Notes: generated from the letters alone by a model not told the origin. Counted from the first letter of the stretch, positions 16,904 to 26,005 are shown. The stretch: DNA of 64,000 bases from PALSA-607 sp036501485 (GCA_036501485.1 DASYAG010000019.1:21185-85184); one strand, 5' to 3'. Numbers and translations are program-made.

Positions 16904-17302
16904 ATGACGCGCTTTGTGATTGATCCGCCGACGCTCGTTCTGCTTGCCGAAGACGGTCGTTCGATCAACCCGGCTCACCAGCTTGTCGCCCCGAACTCGA
17001 TTCGCTCGCAGGCGCTCGATCTACTGCTGCAGAGCGTGAACACGGGCGAACTCAGCGACAAGGCTGCTCTCGATCTCCACGAGCGGATGACCGAGTTGAA
17101 GATTCGCGTACTCGGTGATCGTGTGTCGCGACGGCTCGCGTGGCGAACAGTGCGGGAACACAACTGGACGACGATCCGAGAGGCCGAGTACATCGCGATC
17201 ACGAAGCTCCAGGCCGATGCGCTCATCGCGACCGACCCGGAGCTCGCGGCCAAGGCCTCAGGTCTGGTGCCGCTCGCCAGGGTGAGCGAGCTCTACACCT
17301 AA
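16904..17302 (+). CDS. Solitary PIN-like (VapC-related) protein
   Basis: 132 residues. FVIDPPTLVLLAE supplies the first PIN aspartate, and REAEYIAITKLQADALIATD the C-terminal acidic cluster, although the usual D-A-x-Y aspartate is Glu here. The second acidic position, expected in the LVAPNSIRSQALDLLL helix, appears to be Gln. So one of the metal-binding acids of active PIN ribonucleases is missing. No antitoxin-like gene is adjacent. I call it PIN-like by fold and layout; nuclease activity is doubtful. Confidence 0.65.
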   Translation: MTRFVIDPPTLVLLAEDGRSINPAHQLVAPNSIRSQALDLLLQSVNTGELSDKAALDLHERMTELKIRVLGDRVSRRLAWRTVREHNWTTIREAEYIAITKLQADALIATDPELAAKASGLVPLARVSELYT

Positions 17303-17315
17303 CCGGCCACGTTGC

Positions 17316-18146
17316 TCACGCGTCACCACGCACGAGTCGATACGCGGCCGCGGTAGTGAGCAGGATCGCGTATCCGCAGAACACGACGAATCCGATCCAG
17401 GGCGACAGTGCATGGCTTGGTCCAGCGCCAAACACGGTCGCTCCGGCGTTGGACGGGAGGTACGGGTCGAGGTTGTTGCTGATCGATGCCGGGAGCAGCG
17501 CGGTCAGCTGGGGAATCACGAAGAAGGTACCGACGAACGCCGAGATCGAGGCGGCCGTGTTGCGCAGCAGCGCACCGAGCGCGAGGCCAATCATTCCTGC
17601 AATGGTCACGTACAGGGCGGCACCGACAACTGATCGCAGCGCACCCGGTGCACTAATCGCGACGTTCAGATGGTGGCTGGCGAGCAGCGACTGTCCGAGG
17701 TAGAACGACGTCACAGCTGCTGCCAATGACAGTGTGAACACGACGCCGGCAAACACTGACAGCTTGCCCCACAGCACTGGAAGGCGACGCGGTACGGCAG
17801 TCAGTGACGCGCGGATCATGCCGGTGCTGTACTCGCTGCTGATCAGCAGCACACCGAGCACGCCAATCGCCAGCTGCGCCAGGCTGAAGCCGGCCAGACT
17901 CGTCGTGACGGCACTAAATGTGTTCCGTTCACTGGCGTTGAATGTGTGGTACTCGCCTGCGACCACCGAGGAGAACAACGTACTGACGCCGATCATCAAA
18001 ACGACTGCAACGAGCAGCGTCCAGACGGTAGAGCGAACAGTCCGGAACTTCGTCCATTCCGATCGCACGATGCGTCGTTGCGTGACTCGAATGTCAGATC
18101 CGATGGAACTGGCCCGAACGAGTGGGATAGCGACCGCGGCACTCAT
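17316..18146 (-). CDS. ABC exporter permease subunit
   Basis: 276 residues from the ATG at 18146, which overlaps the stop of the ATPase gene (ATGA). Six hydrophobic helices after a cytosolic N-terminus containing RIVRSEWTKFRTVRSTVWTL, the ABC-2-type entry. SLAGFSLAQLAIGVLGVLLI and the SEYSTGMIRASLTAVPRR loop are typical of ABC-2 permeases used for drug or bacteriocin self-protection. Partner of the ATPase at 18143. Confidence 0.9.
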   Translation of the reverse strand: MSAAVAIPLVRASSIGSDIRVTQRRIVRSEWTKFRTVRSTVWTLLVAVVLMIGVSTLFSSVVAGEYHTFNASERNTFSAVTTSLAGFSLAQLAIGVLGVLLISSEYSTGMIRASLTAVPRRLPVLWGKLSVFAGVVFTLSLAAAVTSFYLGQSLLASHHLNVAISAPGALRSVVGAALYVTIAGMIGLALGALLRNTAASISAFVGTFFVIPQLTALLPASISNNLDPYLPSNAGATVFGAGPSHALSPWIGFVVFCGYAILLTTAAAYRLVRGDA

Positions 18147-19078
18147 CGGGTGCCCACGATCTCGGTGTTCGTGGCCGTGATGGAGCGGTAGTCGACAGAG
18201 TCGTGAGTCAGTTCCATGAATGCCTCCTCGAGTGATGCGTGTTGGGGTGAGAGTTCGTAAATGGGGAGCTGCGCCTGCCACGCCGTGTGGCCGATCTGCT
18301 CGGCCGTAAGGCCTTGCACCTCCAGGACGCCGACCTGCTCGCTAGTCACGGCCACGTCGGGTCCGTACAGCAGATCGCGCAGCTCCGCCGCTGCAGGAGT
18401 GCGCACGATGACGGTGCTTCCGCTCGCCCGGGAGATGAAGTCGGCGACTGTCGTGTCGGCGATGAGCCGACCTCGTCCGACGACGACGAGCCTGGTCGCC
18501 GTCAGTGCCATCTCGCTCATGAGGTGCGACGAGATGAACACTGTTCGGCCTTGCGCTGCGAGTGCTGTCAGGGTGGTGCGGATCCACAACACGCCTTCTG
18601 GGTCGAGCCCGTTGACCGGCTCATCGAGGACGACCACGCTGGGGTCGCCCAGTAGTGCGGACGCCACCCCGAGTCGTTGACCCATGCCGAGGGAGAAGCC
18701 ACCGACGCGCTTACTTGCGACGTCCCGCAAGCCGACCATGTCGATCACTTCGTCGACGCGGCGCTTGCTGATGCCATTGGTTTGAGCGAGGGCGAGTAGG
18801 TGGTTGCCGGCCGAGCGGCCGGTGTGGACGGCCTTCGCCTCGAGCAAGACACCGAGCTCGGCCATGGGTGCCTGGCACTCGTGGTAGTCCTTGCCGTTCA
18901 CTCGCACTTGGCCGCCGGTCGGTCTGTCCAAACCCGCGATCATCCGCATCGTCGTCGACTTGCCTGCACCGTTCGGGCCGAGGAAACCAGTCACGATTCC
19001 CGACTGAACAGTGAAGCTCAGGTCATCGACCGCGAGCTTGTCACCGTATTTCTTGCTGAGGTTCTCGACCTCGATCAT
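18143..19078 (-). CDS. ABC transporter ATP-binding protein
   Basis: 311 residues. Walker A GFLGPNGAGKSTTM (residues ~31-44), signature FSLGMGQRLGVA, Walker B VVVLDEPVNGLDP and switch His in VFISSHLMSEM are all intact. The C-terminal ~85 residues are the DUF4162-like tail of drug-exporter ATPases. Forms a two-gene exporter with the overlapping permease. Lies 46 bp after the DUF4386 gene on the same strand, probably in one transcript. Confidence 0.93.
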   Translation of the reverse strand: MIEVENLSKKYGDKLAVDDLSFTVQSGIVTGFLGPNGAGKSTTMRMIAGLDRPTGGQVRVNGKDYHECQAPMAELGVLLEAKAVHTGRSAGNHLLALAQTNGISKRRVDEVIDMVGLRDVASKRVGGFSLGMGQRLGVASALLGDPSVVVLDEPVNGLDPEGVLWIRTTLTALAAQGRTVFISSHLMSEMALTATRLVVVGRGRLIADTTVADFISRASGSTVIVRTPAAAELRDLLYGPDVAVTSEQVGVLEVQGLTAEQIGHTAWQAQLPIYELSPQHASLEEAFMELTHDSVDYRSITATNTEIVGTR

Positions 19079-19124
19079 TGCTGTTCCTCCATCTAGAAAG
19101 TCGGGGTTATTGAGCGAGCGCTAC

Positions 19125-19868
19125 TTACGCCGGGATGAGTTCCTTTTGAGCGGCGACAGGTGCCGCGTCAGACGCTGTGATCGGCGACGGGCTAAAGCCC
19201 TTGACGATCAGGCGCACACCGAGCGAGAACTCCCATGCGGCGATCGGCAGTGTCGCGAGTGCCGACCACGGCGAGCTGGGTGAGTTGTGGCCGAGCAGTG
19301 TTGCGACTACGGCGCTGGCGAGCAGCGGTGCGCCGACGAGTCCCATCGTGGGGATGATGCGTGGCACGAGTCGCGACCGGTACATCAGCGAACCGAGGAG
19401 CACTCCATTGATCGCCGGCATGAGGGTCTGGCCGAGCAGCATCGTTGTCTTGTAGGTCGCGACATGCGATGCGCCGGTGGTGACAAGCGCGGCCGCATCT
19501 GCGGGCGACGACGCCGCGGTCTGTCGTAGTGTGACGATCGAAACGAGGCTCAGGACGCCAGTAAAGATCATGGCGGCTTCAAGGACGCGCAGTGTGACGA
19601 AGCCGAGTGCGGCACTCTCGTTCTGCCGTTTGATCACCGGGTACAGCGTGACTGCCGTGCCGATACCGGCGAGAGCGACGATCACTTCGAGGAGGCAGCC
19701 GAACAGCACAGCGTTCTGGCTGCCGGATCCGAGGATGAAGGCACCCGTGTGGTTCTTGACCTGGCTGTACATCCCGAGCGTGGGGATGGAGATGAATGTG
19801 ACCACGTAGAAGATGCCGGCGACGAGCGCCTTCTTTCGCAACGGGGTCATAGGTGTAGTCGTTGTCAT
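19125..19868 (-). CDS. DUF4386 membrane protein
   Basis: 247 residues, six helices. KKALVAGIFYVVTFISIPTL at the N-terminus, LLEVIVALAGIGTAVTLYPV and IKRQNESAALGFVTLRVLEA are characteristic of DUF4386. Function unknown. The start overlaps the stop of the upstream small protein by 4 bp. Second member of this family in the window, diverged from the one at 4486. Confidence 0.9.
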   Translation of the reverse strand: MTTTTPMTPLRKKALVAGIFYVVTFISIPTLGMYSQVKNHTGAFILGSGSQNAVLFGCLLEVIVALAGIGTAVTLYPVIKRQNESAALGFVTLRVLEAAMIFTGVLSLVSIVTLRQTAASSPADAAALVTTGASHVATYKTTMLLGQTLMPAINGVLLGSLMYRSRLVPRIIPTMGLVGAPLLASAVVATLLGHNSPSSPWSALATLPIAAWEFSLGVRLIVKGFSPSPITASDAAPVAAQKELIPA

Positions 19869-20146
19869 TGCGGTCTCCTGTTGTCGATTGCGTGGACGGC
19901 GGGGTGGCGGGGGTCGACGCGGGTCACAGAGACCAACGGCAACCCGATGTCGCGTACTTTCTGGAGCAAGCCATGCAGGGCGGCCTGGTCAATGACGGAG
20001 CCGCGAATGGCAGTGGTGCCGTCGCTGTCCTCTGTGAGGGTCAGCCCGTCGAACCAGGCGCTCCATCGGCTGCCGAGGTGGCCCTTGAGGCGGATCTCGT
20101 ACTCGCCGGCCTCGTCCCACCCGCCGTCCGATGGCGTTCTGCTCAT
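19865..20146 (-). CDS. Small conserved protein coupled to DUF4386
   Basis: 93 residues. Core YEIRLKGHLGSRWSAWFDGL followed by GTTAIRGSVIDQAALHGLL and QKVRDIGLPLVSVTRV is a recurring actinobacterial small-protein pattern; the compact alpha/beta core suggests a folded soluble protein. Function unknown. AGGA-type sequence precedes ATG 20146. Translationally coupled to the DUF4386 gene, so the two probably work together. Confidence 0.85.
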   Translation of the reverse strand: MSRTPSDGGWDEAGEYEIRLKGHLGSRWSAWFDGLTLTEDSDGTTAIRGSVIDQAALHGLLQKVRDIGLPLVSVTRVDPRHPAVHAIDNRRPQ

Positions 20147-20202
20147 TTGATTTCCTCCAGTTCTTCTGGAGGGAAAGCTAGAAGCGGACGTGGTGAGGCA
20201 GC

Positions 20203-20220
20203 ATCACCATGTGTGGTGAT
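20203..20220. promoter_or_regulatory. Inverted repeat upstream of the small-protein/DUF4386/ABC operon
   Basis: ATCACCA-TGTG-TGGTGAT is a perfect 7-bp inverted repeat, and a third TGGTGAT word lies at 20226-20232. It sits 57 bp upstream of the 93-residue protein and just after the LuxR regulator stop. There is no T-run, so an operator is more likely than a terminator. Confidence 0.5.
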
Positions 20221-20231
20221 TGAGGTGGTGA

Positions 20232-22949
20232 TTACCGAGACAGGAGGTGCAGCTCCGTAGCCCGGCGGATGGCCGCTCGACGGTCGTTCACGTCGAGCTT
20301 CGTATAGATATTCTTGGTGTGCGTCCGCACCGTGTTGAGGGAGACGACCAGTGTGCGGGCGATTTGAGGCCCGTTCAGGTCGGTGGCGAGCAGCCGAAGC
20401 ACCTCAAGCTCGCGGTCGCTTAACGGCTCGATCAACCCCTGGTCGGCACGCGAGTCGGCGTCCGTATTCGTGAATGCCGCCTGTAGGCGCCGGACATAGG
20501 TCCGCGCGATTCCGTCTTTCGCCGCCGCCCGCAGTAGCGATGCCATCGGCGCGCCTTCATCGACGAAGACGCGAACGTAGCCGTGCGGCTCGGCCAGTGC
20601 CAGCGCCCGTTCGAGCGTCACGAGAGCGTCTGGCACGGCACCGACGGCGTGCTGCGTGAGTGCCTGGAGCACCAGTATCTCGATGGCGCTCCCGGTTCTG
20701 CCGCCCTCTTCTGCCGCCTCAAGCAGCCGCTGAAGTAAGGCGGTTGCCGAGTGAAGGACGCTCTCATCAGGCACCGCCGTCTGCTGCGCCAAGAGCACGC
20801 GCGCCAGCGTGACGTGCTCGAATTCGCGCATATAGCTGAGATCGTCGTCGGCGGAGAGGCCTTGTTCACGCACCCATCCGAGTGCCGCGCCCAATGAGCC
20901 TTGAGTGACCCATAACCGTGCCCTTACCGCCGGGATCGGTCGAACGTTCGGAAAGAAGTCGCCTCGATATACACGCTCGGCGTCGTTGATCAGATCGAGC
21001 GCACCGCTCGGATCTCCTTCGGCCTCCCGGACTCGAGCCATCGCGACCCGCGAGCGGTAGGCGTTCTGCGGCAATCCGAGGTGCGCGCCCAGCTCCTGGC
21101 TTTGCCGCAGAAGTTCGTTGGCAGCTGGCAAGTCATTGCGTTCACGGCAGATCTCGCTCATCCCGACGTACATGTCTGCCGTACCACGCAATGTGGGTCC
21201 ACCGTGGGCGGCCGCAAACTCGAGTGCGTGCTCGTAGGTGCGCATCGCGTCGCCGAGACGACCTTGCACGCGCCGGATGTCCGCCATACCCAGCGAGCAA
21301 CCAAATGTGTCGGCAACATGCCCGGCGCGGTACAACCCGGCGACGCATTCCGCCCACGCGCGGTGGCCCGCCTCAAGCCGAGAATCCCCGGTGATCCAGT
21401 ACGCGATTCCCAGGAGACCGGCCGCAGCGGCCCGCGGGAGGTGGTCGTCCTCCGGCGAGAGGTCTAACGCGTGTTGTGCGTGGCTCACCGTGGCAATCAC
21501 ATCGCCCCGCGCGAGCGCGCTAGCGGCGCGATACAACGCAATCGCCGCAGGGAGACGGTCGAACTCCTCCTCATTGGCAACGACCATCTCTGAGGCCCGG
21601 TCGGAGGGGCCGGTACCGGCCGGCTGCAGCCACCGCTCGGCGTCCTGCAATCGAGCCTCGACGCCCTCGAACTCGCCACTCGCCAGCAATGCCCCAGCAA
21701 GCCCAACGCTCAGCACCGGCCTGACCAGGATCACGTCGGCGGGAAGCGACTTAATCCACCCGTGCAGCGTCGCTTCCTGTCGATCCCGACGCGTGACGGG
21801 GATCGCGAGCTCGACCAGGTCAGCCGCCCGATCGAAATCCTTTGCAGCCATCGCGTGCTGGATCGCCTCAGTCAGATCGCCGTTGCCCTGGTACCACCCA
21901 CTTGCGCGCACGTGCAGGGCCGCGATGTCGTCGGGTCGGCTCTCCAGCAGGTGCGCCTGCAGAACGTCGGCGAAGAGGCGGTGATAGCGGTACCACTCGC
22001 GAATATCGTCGAGCGGGACGACGAACAGGTTTCCGTGCTCGAGTGTCTCTAGCATTGCCTTGCTGTCGTGCCGCTGCGTCACGGCATCACACAGCGCGCC
22101 GTTCAGTCGTTCCAAGACGGACGTCGATAGCAGGAAGGTCCGTACGTGATCGGGCTGACGCTGCAGGACCTCGTCGACCAAGTAGTCGACGATGTACCGG
22201 TCGTTGCCCGCGAAGCCGGTGATGAACCCCGCGACGTCCGCTCGTCCTTGCATAGATAGTCCGGCGAGCTGCAGCGCCGCGATCCACCCCTCGGTGCGCT
22301 CGCCCAAGAGCGCGACGTTCGCCGCGGTCAAGTCGAGACCGAGCACCGTGTTGAGATACGTCGCGGCCTCGTCGTGGGAAAAGCGCAGATCGGCGGCGCG
22401 GATCTCGACCAGCTCACCTCGCGCACGCAGCCGGGCCAGCGGTAGTCGCGGGTCGGCACGAGTGGCGATGACGATGTGCACTTGCGAGGGCAGGTTTTCG
22501 ATCAGGAAGATCATGCCTTCCTCGACGTCCGGACTCTCGAGCACGTGGTAGTCATCGAGCACGATCGCGATGTCGTGGGGCATGGCGCCGAGCTCGTTGA
22601 TCATGATCGTGAGAACGGGTTCGATCGGCGCATCAGCCGACTGCAGCAGCGGGAGCGCACTCGCACCAACGCCTGGCGCCACCGTCTGCAGTGCCGTGAT
22701 CAGGTACGTCCAGAATGTCGCCGGCCGGCTGTCCTTCTGGTCTAGTGAGAGCCAAGCCACCGCCCGCTTGGGGGTCGAAGCAAGCCATTCGGTCAGCAGC
22801 GTGGTCTTCCCGAAGCCAGCCGGTGCCGAAATGAGGGTCAGCTTCGACTCGGCGCCGCGGCGCAGGCGCTCACTGAGTCTCGGTCGCGCGACGACACCAG
22901 ACCGCGGTTTTGGAAGGTACAGCTTGGTCTCAAGCAGCGGCTCAATCAC
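20232..22949 (-). CDS. MalT-like LuxR family regulator
   Basis: 905 residues from GTG 22949, with AGGGG upstream; the frame opens to 23111 but that extension looks non-coding. Starts with the family hallmark LLETKLYLPKPRSGVVARPR. Walker A SAPAGFGKTTLLTEW, Walker B IAIVLDDYHVL, arginine-rich sensor region (VIATRADPRLPLARLRARGE), a long TPR-type superhelix, and a C-terminal LuxR HTH (LSDRELEVLRLLATDLNGPQ, VSLNTVRTHTKNIYTKLDV). MalT-type regulators are ATP-dependent activators. The colinear DUF4386 and ABC exporter genes downstream are its likely targets. Confidence 0.93.
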   Translation of the reverse strand: MIEPLLETKLYLPKPRSGVVARPRLSERLRRGAESKLTLISAPAGFGKTTLLTEWLASTPKRAVAWLSLDQKDSRPATFWTYLITALQTVAPGVGASALPLLQSADAPIEPVLTIMINELGAMPHDIAIVLDDYHVLESPDVEEGMIFLIENLPSQVHIVIATRADPRLPLARLRARGELVEIRAADLRFSHDEAATYLNTVLGLDLTAANVALLGERTEGWIAALQLAGLSMQGRADVAGFITGFAGNDRYIVDYLVDEVLQRQPDHVRTFLLSTSVLERLNGALCDAVTQRHDSKAMLETLEHGNLFVVPLDDIREWYRYHRLFADVLQAHLLESRPDDIAALHVRASGWYQGNGDLTEAIQHAMAAKDFDRAADLVELAIPVTRRDRQEATLHGWIKSLPADVILVRPVLSVGLAGALLASGEFEGVEARLQDAERWLQPAGTGPSDRASEMVVANEEEFDRLPAAIALYRAASALARGDVIATVSHAQHALDLSPEDDHLPRAAAAGLLGIAYWITGDSRLEAGHRAWAECVAGLYRAGHVADTFGCSLGMADIRRVQGRLGDAMRTYEHALEFAAAHGGPTLRGTADMYVGMSEICRERNDLPAANELLRQSQELGAHLGLPQNAYRSRVAMARVREAEGDPSGALDLINDAERVYRGDFFPNVRPIPAVRARLWVTQGSLGAALGWVREQGLSADDDLSYMREFEHVTLARVLLAQQTAVPDESVLHSATALLQRLLEAAEEGGRTGSAIEILVLQALTQHAVGAVPDALVTLERALALAEPHGYVRVFVDEGAPMASLLRAAAKDGIARTYVRRLQAAFTNTDADSRADQGLIEPLSDRELEVLRLLATDLNGPQIARTLVVSLNTVRTHTKNIYTKLDVNDRRAAIRRATELHLLSR

Positions 22950-23153
22950 TACAGCCCCTGTCTTCAGTCGTTGAGAGCGAACGATACGGGTCGGGAGAGA
23001 CCCAGGAACTATTTGCGAAGCCGTCGCCACGAATGGCGAGCGTCTGTAGCCTGCGAGTCGCGGACGCCGTGATCCTTTCGAGCGGGGGCAAGCGCGACAG
23101 ACTCGCAGCAAAGCGGCTGCTCCGCCGATAGATTCGGTCCTGCTCCGCGGGGT

Positions 23154-23612
23154 CTAAGTAGCTGCATTCCGGAGTTGGCGTGCCCTCTCAGCAAGCGCAG
23201 TCAGGGTTTCCCTCGTTGTGCGCAAGTTCCGTTCGGGGATGCCTTCGGTGAGAGCGGCCTCGGTTGCGCGCATCGTCTGTTGAAGTCGGTTGTAGAGCCG
23301 CCGACCTGCGGGAGTCAGGCTGACGAGGCTCGCTCGACGGTCAGTTGGCGACGGTGAGCGTTTAACGTGGCCGCTCTTCTCCAACTGGTCGATGCGTTCG
23401 ACGATCGACGGCCCGATGATCTCAAGCCCGCGGGCAAGGTCTCGTTGGATGACCGGCCCTTCGGCGTTGAGCGCCGAAAGTACCTGCCAGCTCGAGAACG
23501 TGGTCCCGGCCTCAGCTAGCACCGCATCGAGCAGAGCGCGGGTCGCACGGGCGGTGACGTTGAGCTGACGACCCAACGGGTCGAAGCCATCATCGCTCGG
23601 CGGTTGCGGCAC
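23154..23612 (-). CDS. MarR family transcriptional regulator
   Basis: 152 residues. Winged helix at ~45-110: SSWQVLSALNAEGPVIQRDL, GPSIVERIDQLEKSGHVKRS, wing SPTDRRASLVSLTPAG. Dimerisation helices at both ends. Divergent from the NAD(P)-binding protein gene over a 92-bp gap with a palindrome, the usual MarR autoregulated arrangement. Confidence 0.93.
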   Translation of the reverse strand: MPQPPSDDGFDPLGRQLNVTARATRALLDAVLAEAGTTFSSWQVLSALNAEGPVIQRDLARGLEIIGPSIVERIDQLEKSGHVKRSPSPTDRRASLVSLTPAGRRLYNRLQQTMRATEAALTEGIPERNLRTTRETLTALAERARQLRNAAT

Positions 23613-23661
23613 GACCGCAGGCTACCGCTCCGGAATCCGGTTTGCGCTATAGGTCGGGAGC

Positions 23662-23686
23662 AAATAGATTGGCTCCGATCTAGTTT
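23662..23686. promoter_or_regulatory. Imperfect palindrome between MarR and its divergent gene
   Basis: AAATAGATTGG, a 2-bp centre, then CCGATCTAGTTT. The arms agree except for one mismatch and one inserted base. It lies in the middle of the 92-bp divergent spacer, 19 bp from the plus-strand start, so a MarR dimer here would control both genes. Confidence 0.55.
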
Positions 23687-23704
23687 GTCGACACGAGGAG
23701 CACC

Positions 23705-24313
23705 ATGAAACTGGCAGTGTTCGGAGCGACGGGCGGCACCGGCCCGTTCGTGCTTCGTGAGGCGGTATTACGTGGCCACGAGGTCACCGCATTCGCGCGT
23801 CGTCCGGAGGCCCTCGTCGTGCCGTCGAGCTTGGCATCGATCGTGACGGGTGACGCACGAAATCTCGATGACGCGGCGGCCGCAGTTCAAGGCCAGGACG
23901 CGGTCATCATGACGGTCAGCGGGCGCACCCAACCGGGAGCCGTATGCGAGATCGCGAGAGCCGTGACAACCGCGATGTCGGAGGCCGGAGTGCCGCGACT
24001 GATCGCTACGAGCGCCTACGGCATCGTCGCGACCAAGCCGTACGTTATGGCTGGTCTCGTGCGGCGCATGTTTGCTGCGACGTTCGCCGACCAGGCAGCG
24101 GCGGACGAACTCGTCCAAGCCACCGAGCTGCAGTGGACGATCGCGCGCGCCACCCGGCTGATCGACAAGCCCGCGAAACGGCCAGCACGCACGACTACTG
24201 AGTTGATCTCGAAAGGCCCTTACTCGCTGTCGCGCGACGCCTGGGCCGAGACGTTGCTGGATCTCGCCGAGAGCGGCACAGATATCCGCCGGATCGTGAA
24301 CGTCACCGGCTGA
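23705..24313 (+). CDS. NAD(P)-binding, NmrA/SDR-like oxidoreductase
   Basis: 202 residues. Glycine-rich nucleotide motif FGATGGTGPFVLREA (residues ~5-19), VTAFARRPEAL for the adenine-ribose side, ARNLDDAAAAVQGQDAVIMT, then YGI and TELQWTIARATRLIDKPA. This is the atypical SDR (NAD(P)H-binding, flavin-reductase/NmrA-like) group without a clear YxxxK catalytic site. GAGGAG precedes the ATG. Probably an electrophile or quinone-responsive enzyme or redox sensor under MarR control. Confidence 0.9.
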   Translation: MKLAVFGATGGTGPFVLREAVLRGHEVTAFARRPEALVVPSSLASIVTGDARNLDDAAAAVQGQDAVIMTVSGRTQPGAVCEIARAVTTAMSEAGVPRLIATSAYGIVATKPYVMAGLVRRMFAATFADQAAADELVQATELQWTIARATRLIDKPAKRPARTTTELISKGPYSLSRDAWAETLLDLAESGTDIRRIVNVTG

Positions 24314-24364
24314 ACCACGGTTTCTCCGTCACGCACGAGACCCTTGATCACCTAGGCTGCGACC

Positions 24365-25129
24365 ATGCTTGGTCAGGTGCTCGCCACTCGTTATGTCGCG
24401 CCCTTGCGCGAGGGTGGCTCGCTGCCCGGCATCGTCGAGGCCGCGGATCTCGGCACCTACGTCATGAAGTTTCGCGGCGCAGGTCAAGGCACCAAGGCCC
24501 TTATCGCAGAAGTCATCGTGCACGGCATCGCGCGCCGCCTGGGTATACGCACGCCAGACATCGTGTTGCTCGACCTTGACCCTGCGATCGCGCGCTATGA
24601 AGCCGATGAAGAGGTACAGGACCTGCTCAACGCCAGCATCGGACTCAACCTCGGCATCGACTTCCTGCCGGGAGCGCTTGGCTACGACGGCAAGTCATTC
24701 GTCGTCTCGTCCGACGAGGCCGCCAGGATCCTTTGGCTCGACGCATTCGTCGCCAACGTCGACCGCTCCTGGCAAAACCCGAATCTCCTCGTGTGGCATC
24801 GCCAGCTGTGGTGCATCGATCACGGCGCCTCGCTGTACTTCCATCACAATTGGACGACGGCGGCTGACGTGGTGCCGCAGCGCTTCGCGGCGCGGCCATA
24901 TGCCTTCGACAAGCACATCATGAACGCGTACGCCGACGGTCTACCGCGAGCAGACATTGAGCTGGCGCCACACGTCACGTGGGAACTGCTGACCGAGGCG
25001 ATCGGCGACATTCCCGATGACTGGCTTGACGGTCCGCACGCCGACGCGTCAACAGTTCGCGGTTGGTACGTCGACTATCTTCTTGCTCGCGTGGCGACTC
25101 CCCGCGTGTGGTTGGGTCAGGCGTCATGA
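24365..25129 (+). CDS. HipA-like kinase-fold protein
   Basis: 254 residues. Kinase-like signatures in HipA order: YVMKFRG (ATP-binding Lys, near residue 37), DAFVANVDRSWQNPNLL (catalytic loop, HipA-like NxDRxxxN) and LWCIDHGASLYF (metal-binding Asp loop). Shorter than HipA (about 440) because the N-terminal HipB-contact subdomain is absent. The stop overlaps the DUF3037 start (ATGA). The pairing is conserved, as I recall, and is not the classic hipBA toxin-antitoxin. Substrate unknown. Confidence 0.85.
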   Translation: MLGQVLATRYVAPLREGGSLPGIVEAADLGTYVMKFRGAGQGTKALIAEVIVHGIARRLGIRTPDIVLLDLDPAIARYEADEEVQDLLNASIGLNLGIDFLPGALGYDGKSFVVSSDEAARILWLDAFVANVDRSWQNPNLLVWHRQLWCIDHGASLYFHHNWTTAADVVPQRFAARPYAFDKHIMNAYADGLPRADIELAPHVTWELLTEAIGDIPDDWLDGPHADASTVRGWYVDYLLARVATPRVWLGQAS

Positions 25130-25515
25130 GTGCAGGGGTGCGAATGCCATTCCAGTACTTCGTGCTTCGCTGCATGCCGCGTGTTGACCGCGGCGAGTTC
25201 ATCAACGTCGGCGTCGTCATCTTCTGTCAGGCAGCCGAGTTCCTCGATGCGCGCATCGACCTGCCCACCCAGCGGGTAACCGCTCTCGACGCGGACGTCG
25301 ACGTGGCTGCTCTAGGTGCAGCGCTCAGCAATATCGAGGCGGTCTGTCGCGGCGACTCGAGCGCCGGCGAAGCGGCAAATGGCGATCTCGGCAAGCGCTT
25401 CGGCTGGCTAGCAGCGCCTCGTAGCACAGTGCTTCAGCCGGGCCCAGTGCACGGCGGATTGACGGAAGATCCGGCCGCCGAACTCACGCGCCTAGCCGAA
25501 GCACTAGTGCACTGA
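25126..25515 (+). CDS. DUF3037 protein paired with HipA-like kinase
   Basis: 129 residues. FQYFVLRCMPRVDRGEFINV and VGVVIFCQAAEFLDARI are the DUF3037 hallmarks; RVTALDADVDVAALGAALSN follows. Function unknown. Coupled by a 4-bp overlap to the kinase-like gene, so it is a likely substrate, partner or modulator of it. Confidence 0.9.
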   Translation: MSAGVRMPFQYFVLRCMPRVDRGEFINVGVVIFCQAAEFLDARIDLPTQRVTALDADVDVAALGAALSNIEAVCRGDSSAGEAANGDLGKRFGWLAAPRSTVLQPGPVHGGLTEDPAAELTRLAEALVH

Positions 25516-25541
25516 CATCCCCACCACGGGTGCTCGGGTTG

Positions 25542-25826
25542 CTAGCCGACATGGAAGTAAAGGGACCCTCCGTTGTGCGACGCAGCGACAAGCAACACGA
25601 CGAATAATGCGATGTCGACAACGCCGAGGACGATGCCCGCGACCGCCATGTGGTGATGGCTTGCTCCACGGTTGGCCCTAGCTAGTCCGACGCAACCGAA
25701 GATGATCGCGAGCGGTCCGAGGATGACGTTGAATAGGACGAGTCCGACAATCCCGCAGACCATACCCGCCACCGCGAGCCCGTTGGACTTGCTGCTCACC
25801 GTTGAACTGTTCTCGAACGTTGTCAT
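25542..25826 (-). CDS. DUF4190 small membrane protein
   Basis: 94 residues from ATG 25826 (MTTFENSS...). Two helices, GLAVAGMVCGIVGLVLFNVI and MAVAGIVLGVVDIALFVVLLV, with the intervening LGPLAIIFGCVGLARANRG that defines DUF4190. Function unknown; convergent with the DUF3037 gene and divergent from the membrane protein at 26006. Confidence 0.88.
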   Translation of the reverse strand: MTTFENSSTVSSKSNGLAVAGMVCGIVGLVLFNVILGPLAIIFGCVGLARANRGASHHHMAVAGIVLGVVDIALFVVLLVAASHNGGSLYFHVG

Positions 25827-26005
25827 GTCGACTCCCCGAGTCATGTCCCGCTGTTGGGATCGACGGCGCACTACCCGCACGATGTGATCAGAAACATTGC
25901 CGTCGGCGTCCGTCGTTTCGCCGAGGCATCGGCGGGTACATCCGCGTTGCTGCAGGCAGCGACTTCCGTCCAGACCCGGCGTTAGTCCTTAGGGGGAAGC
26001 CCGAC

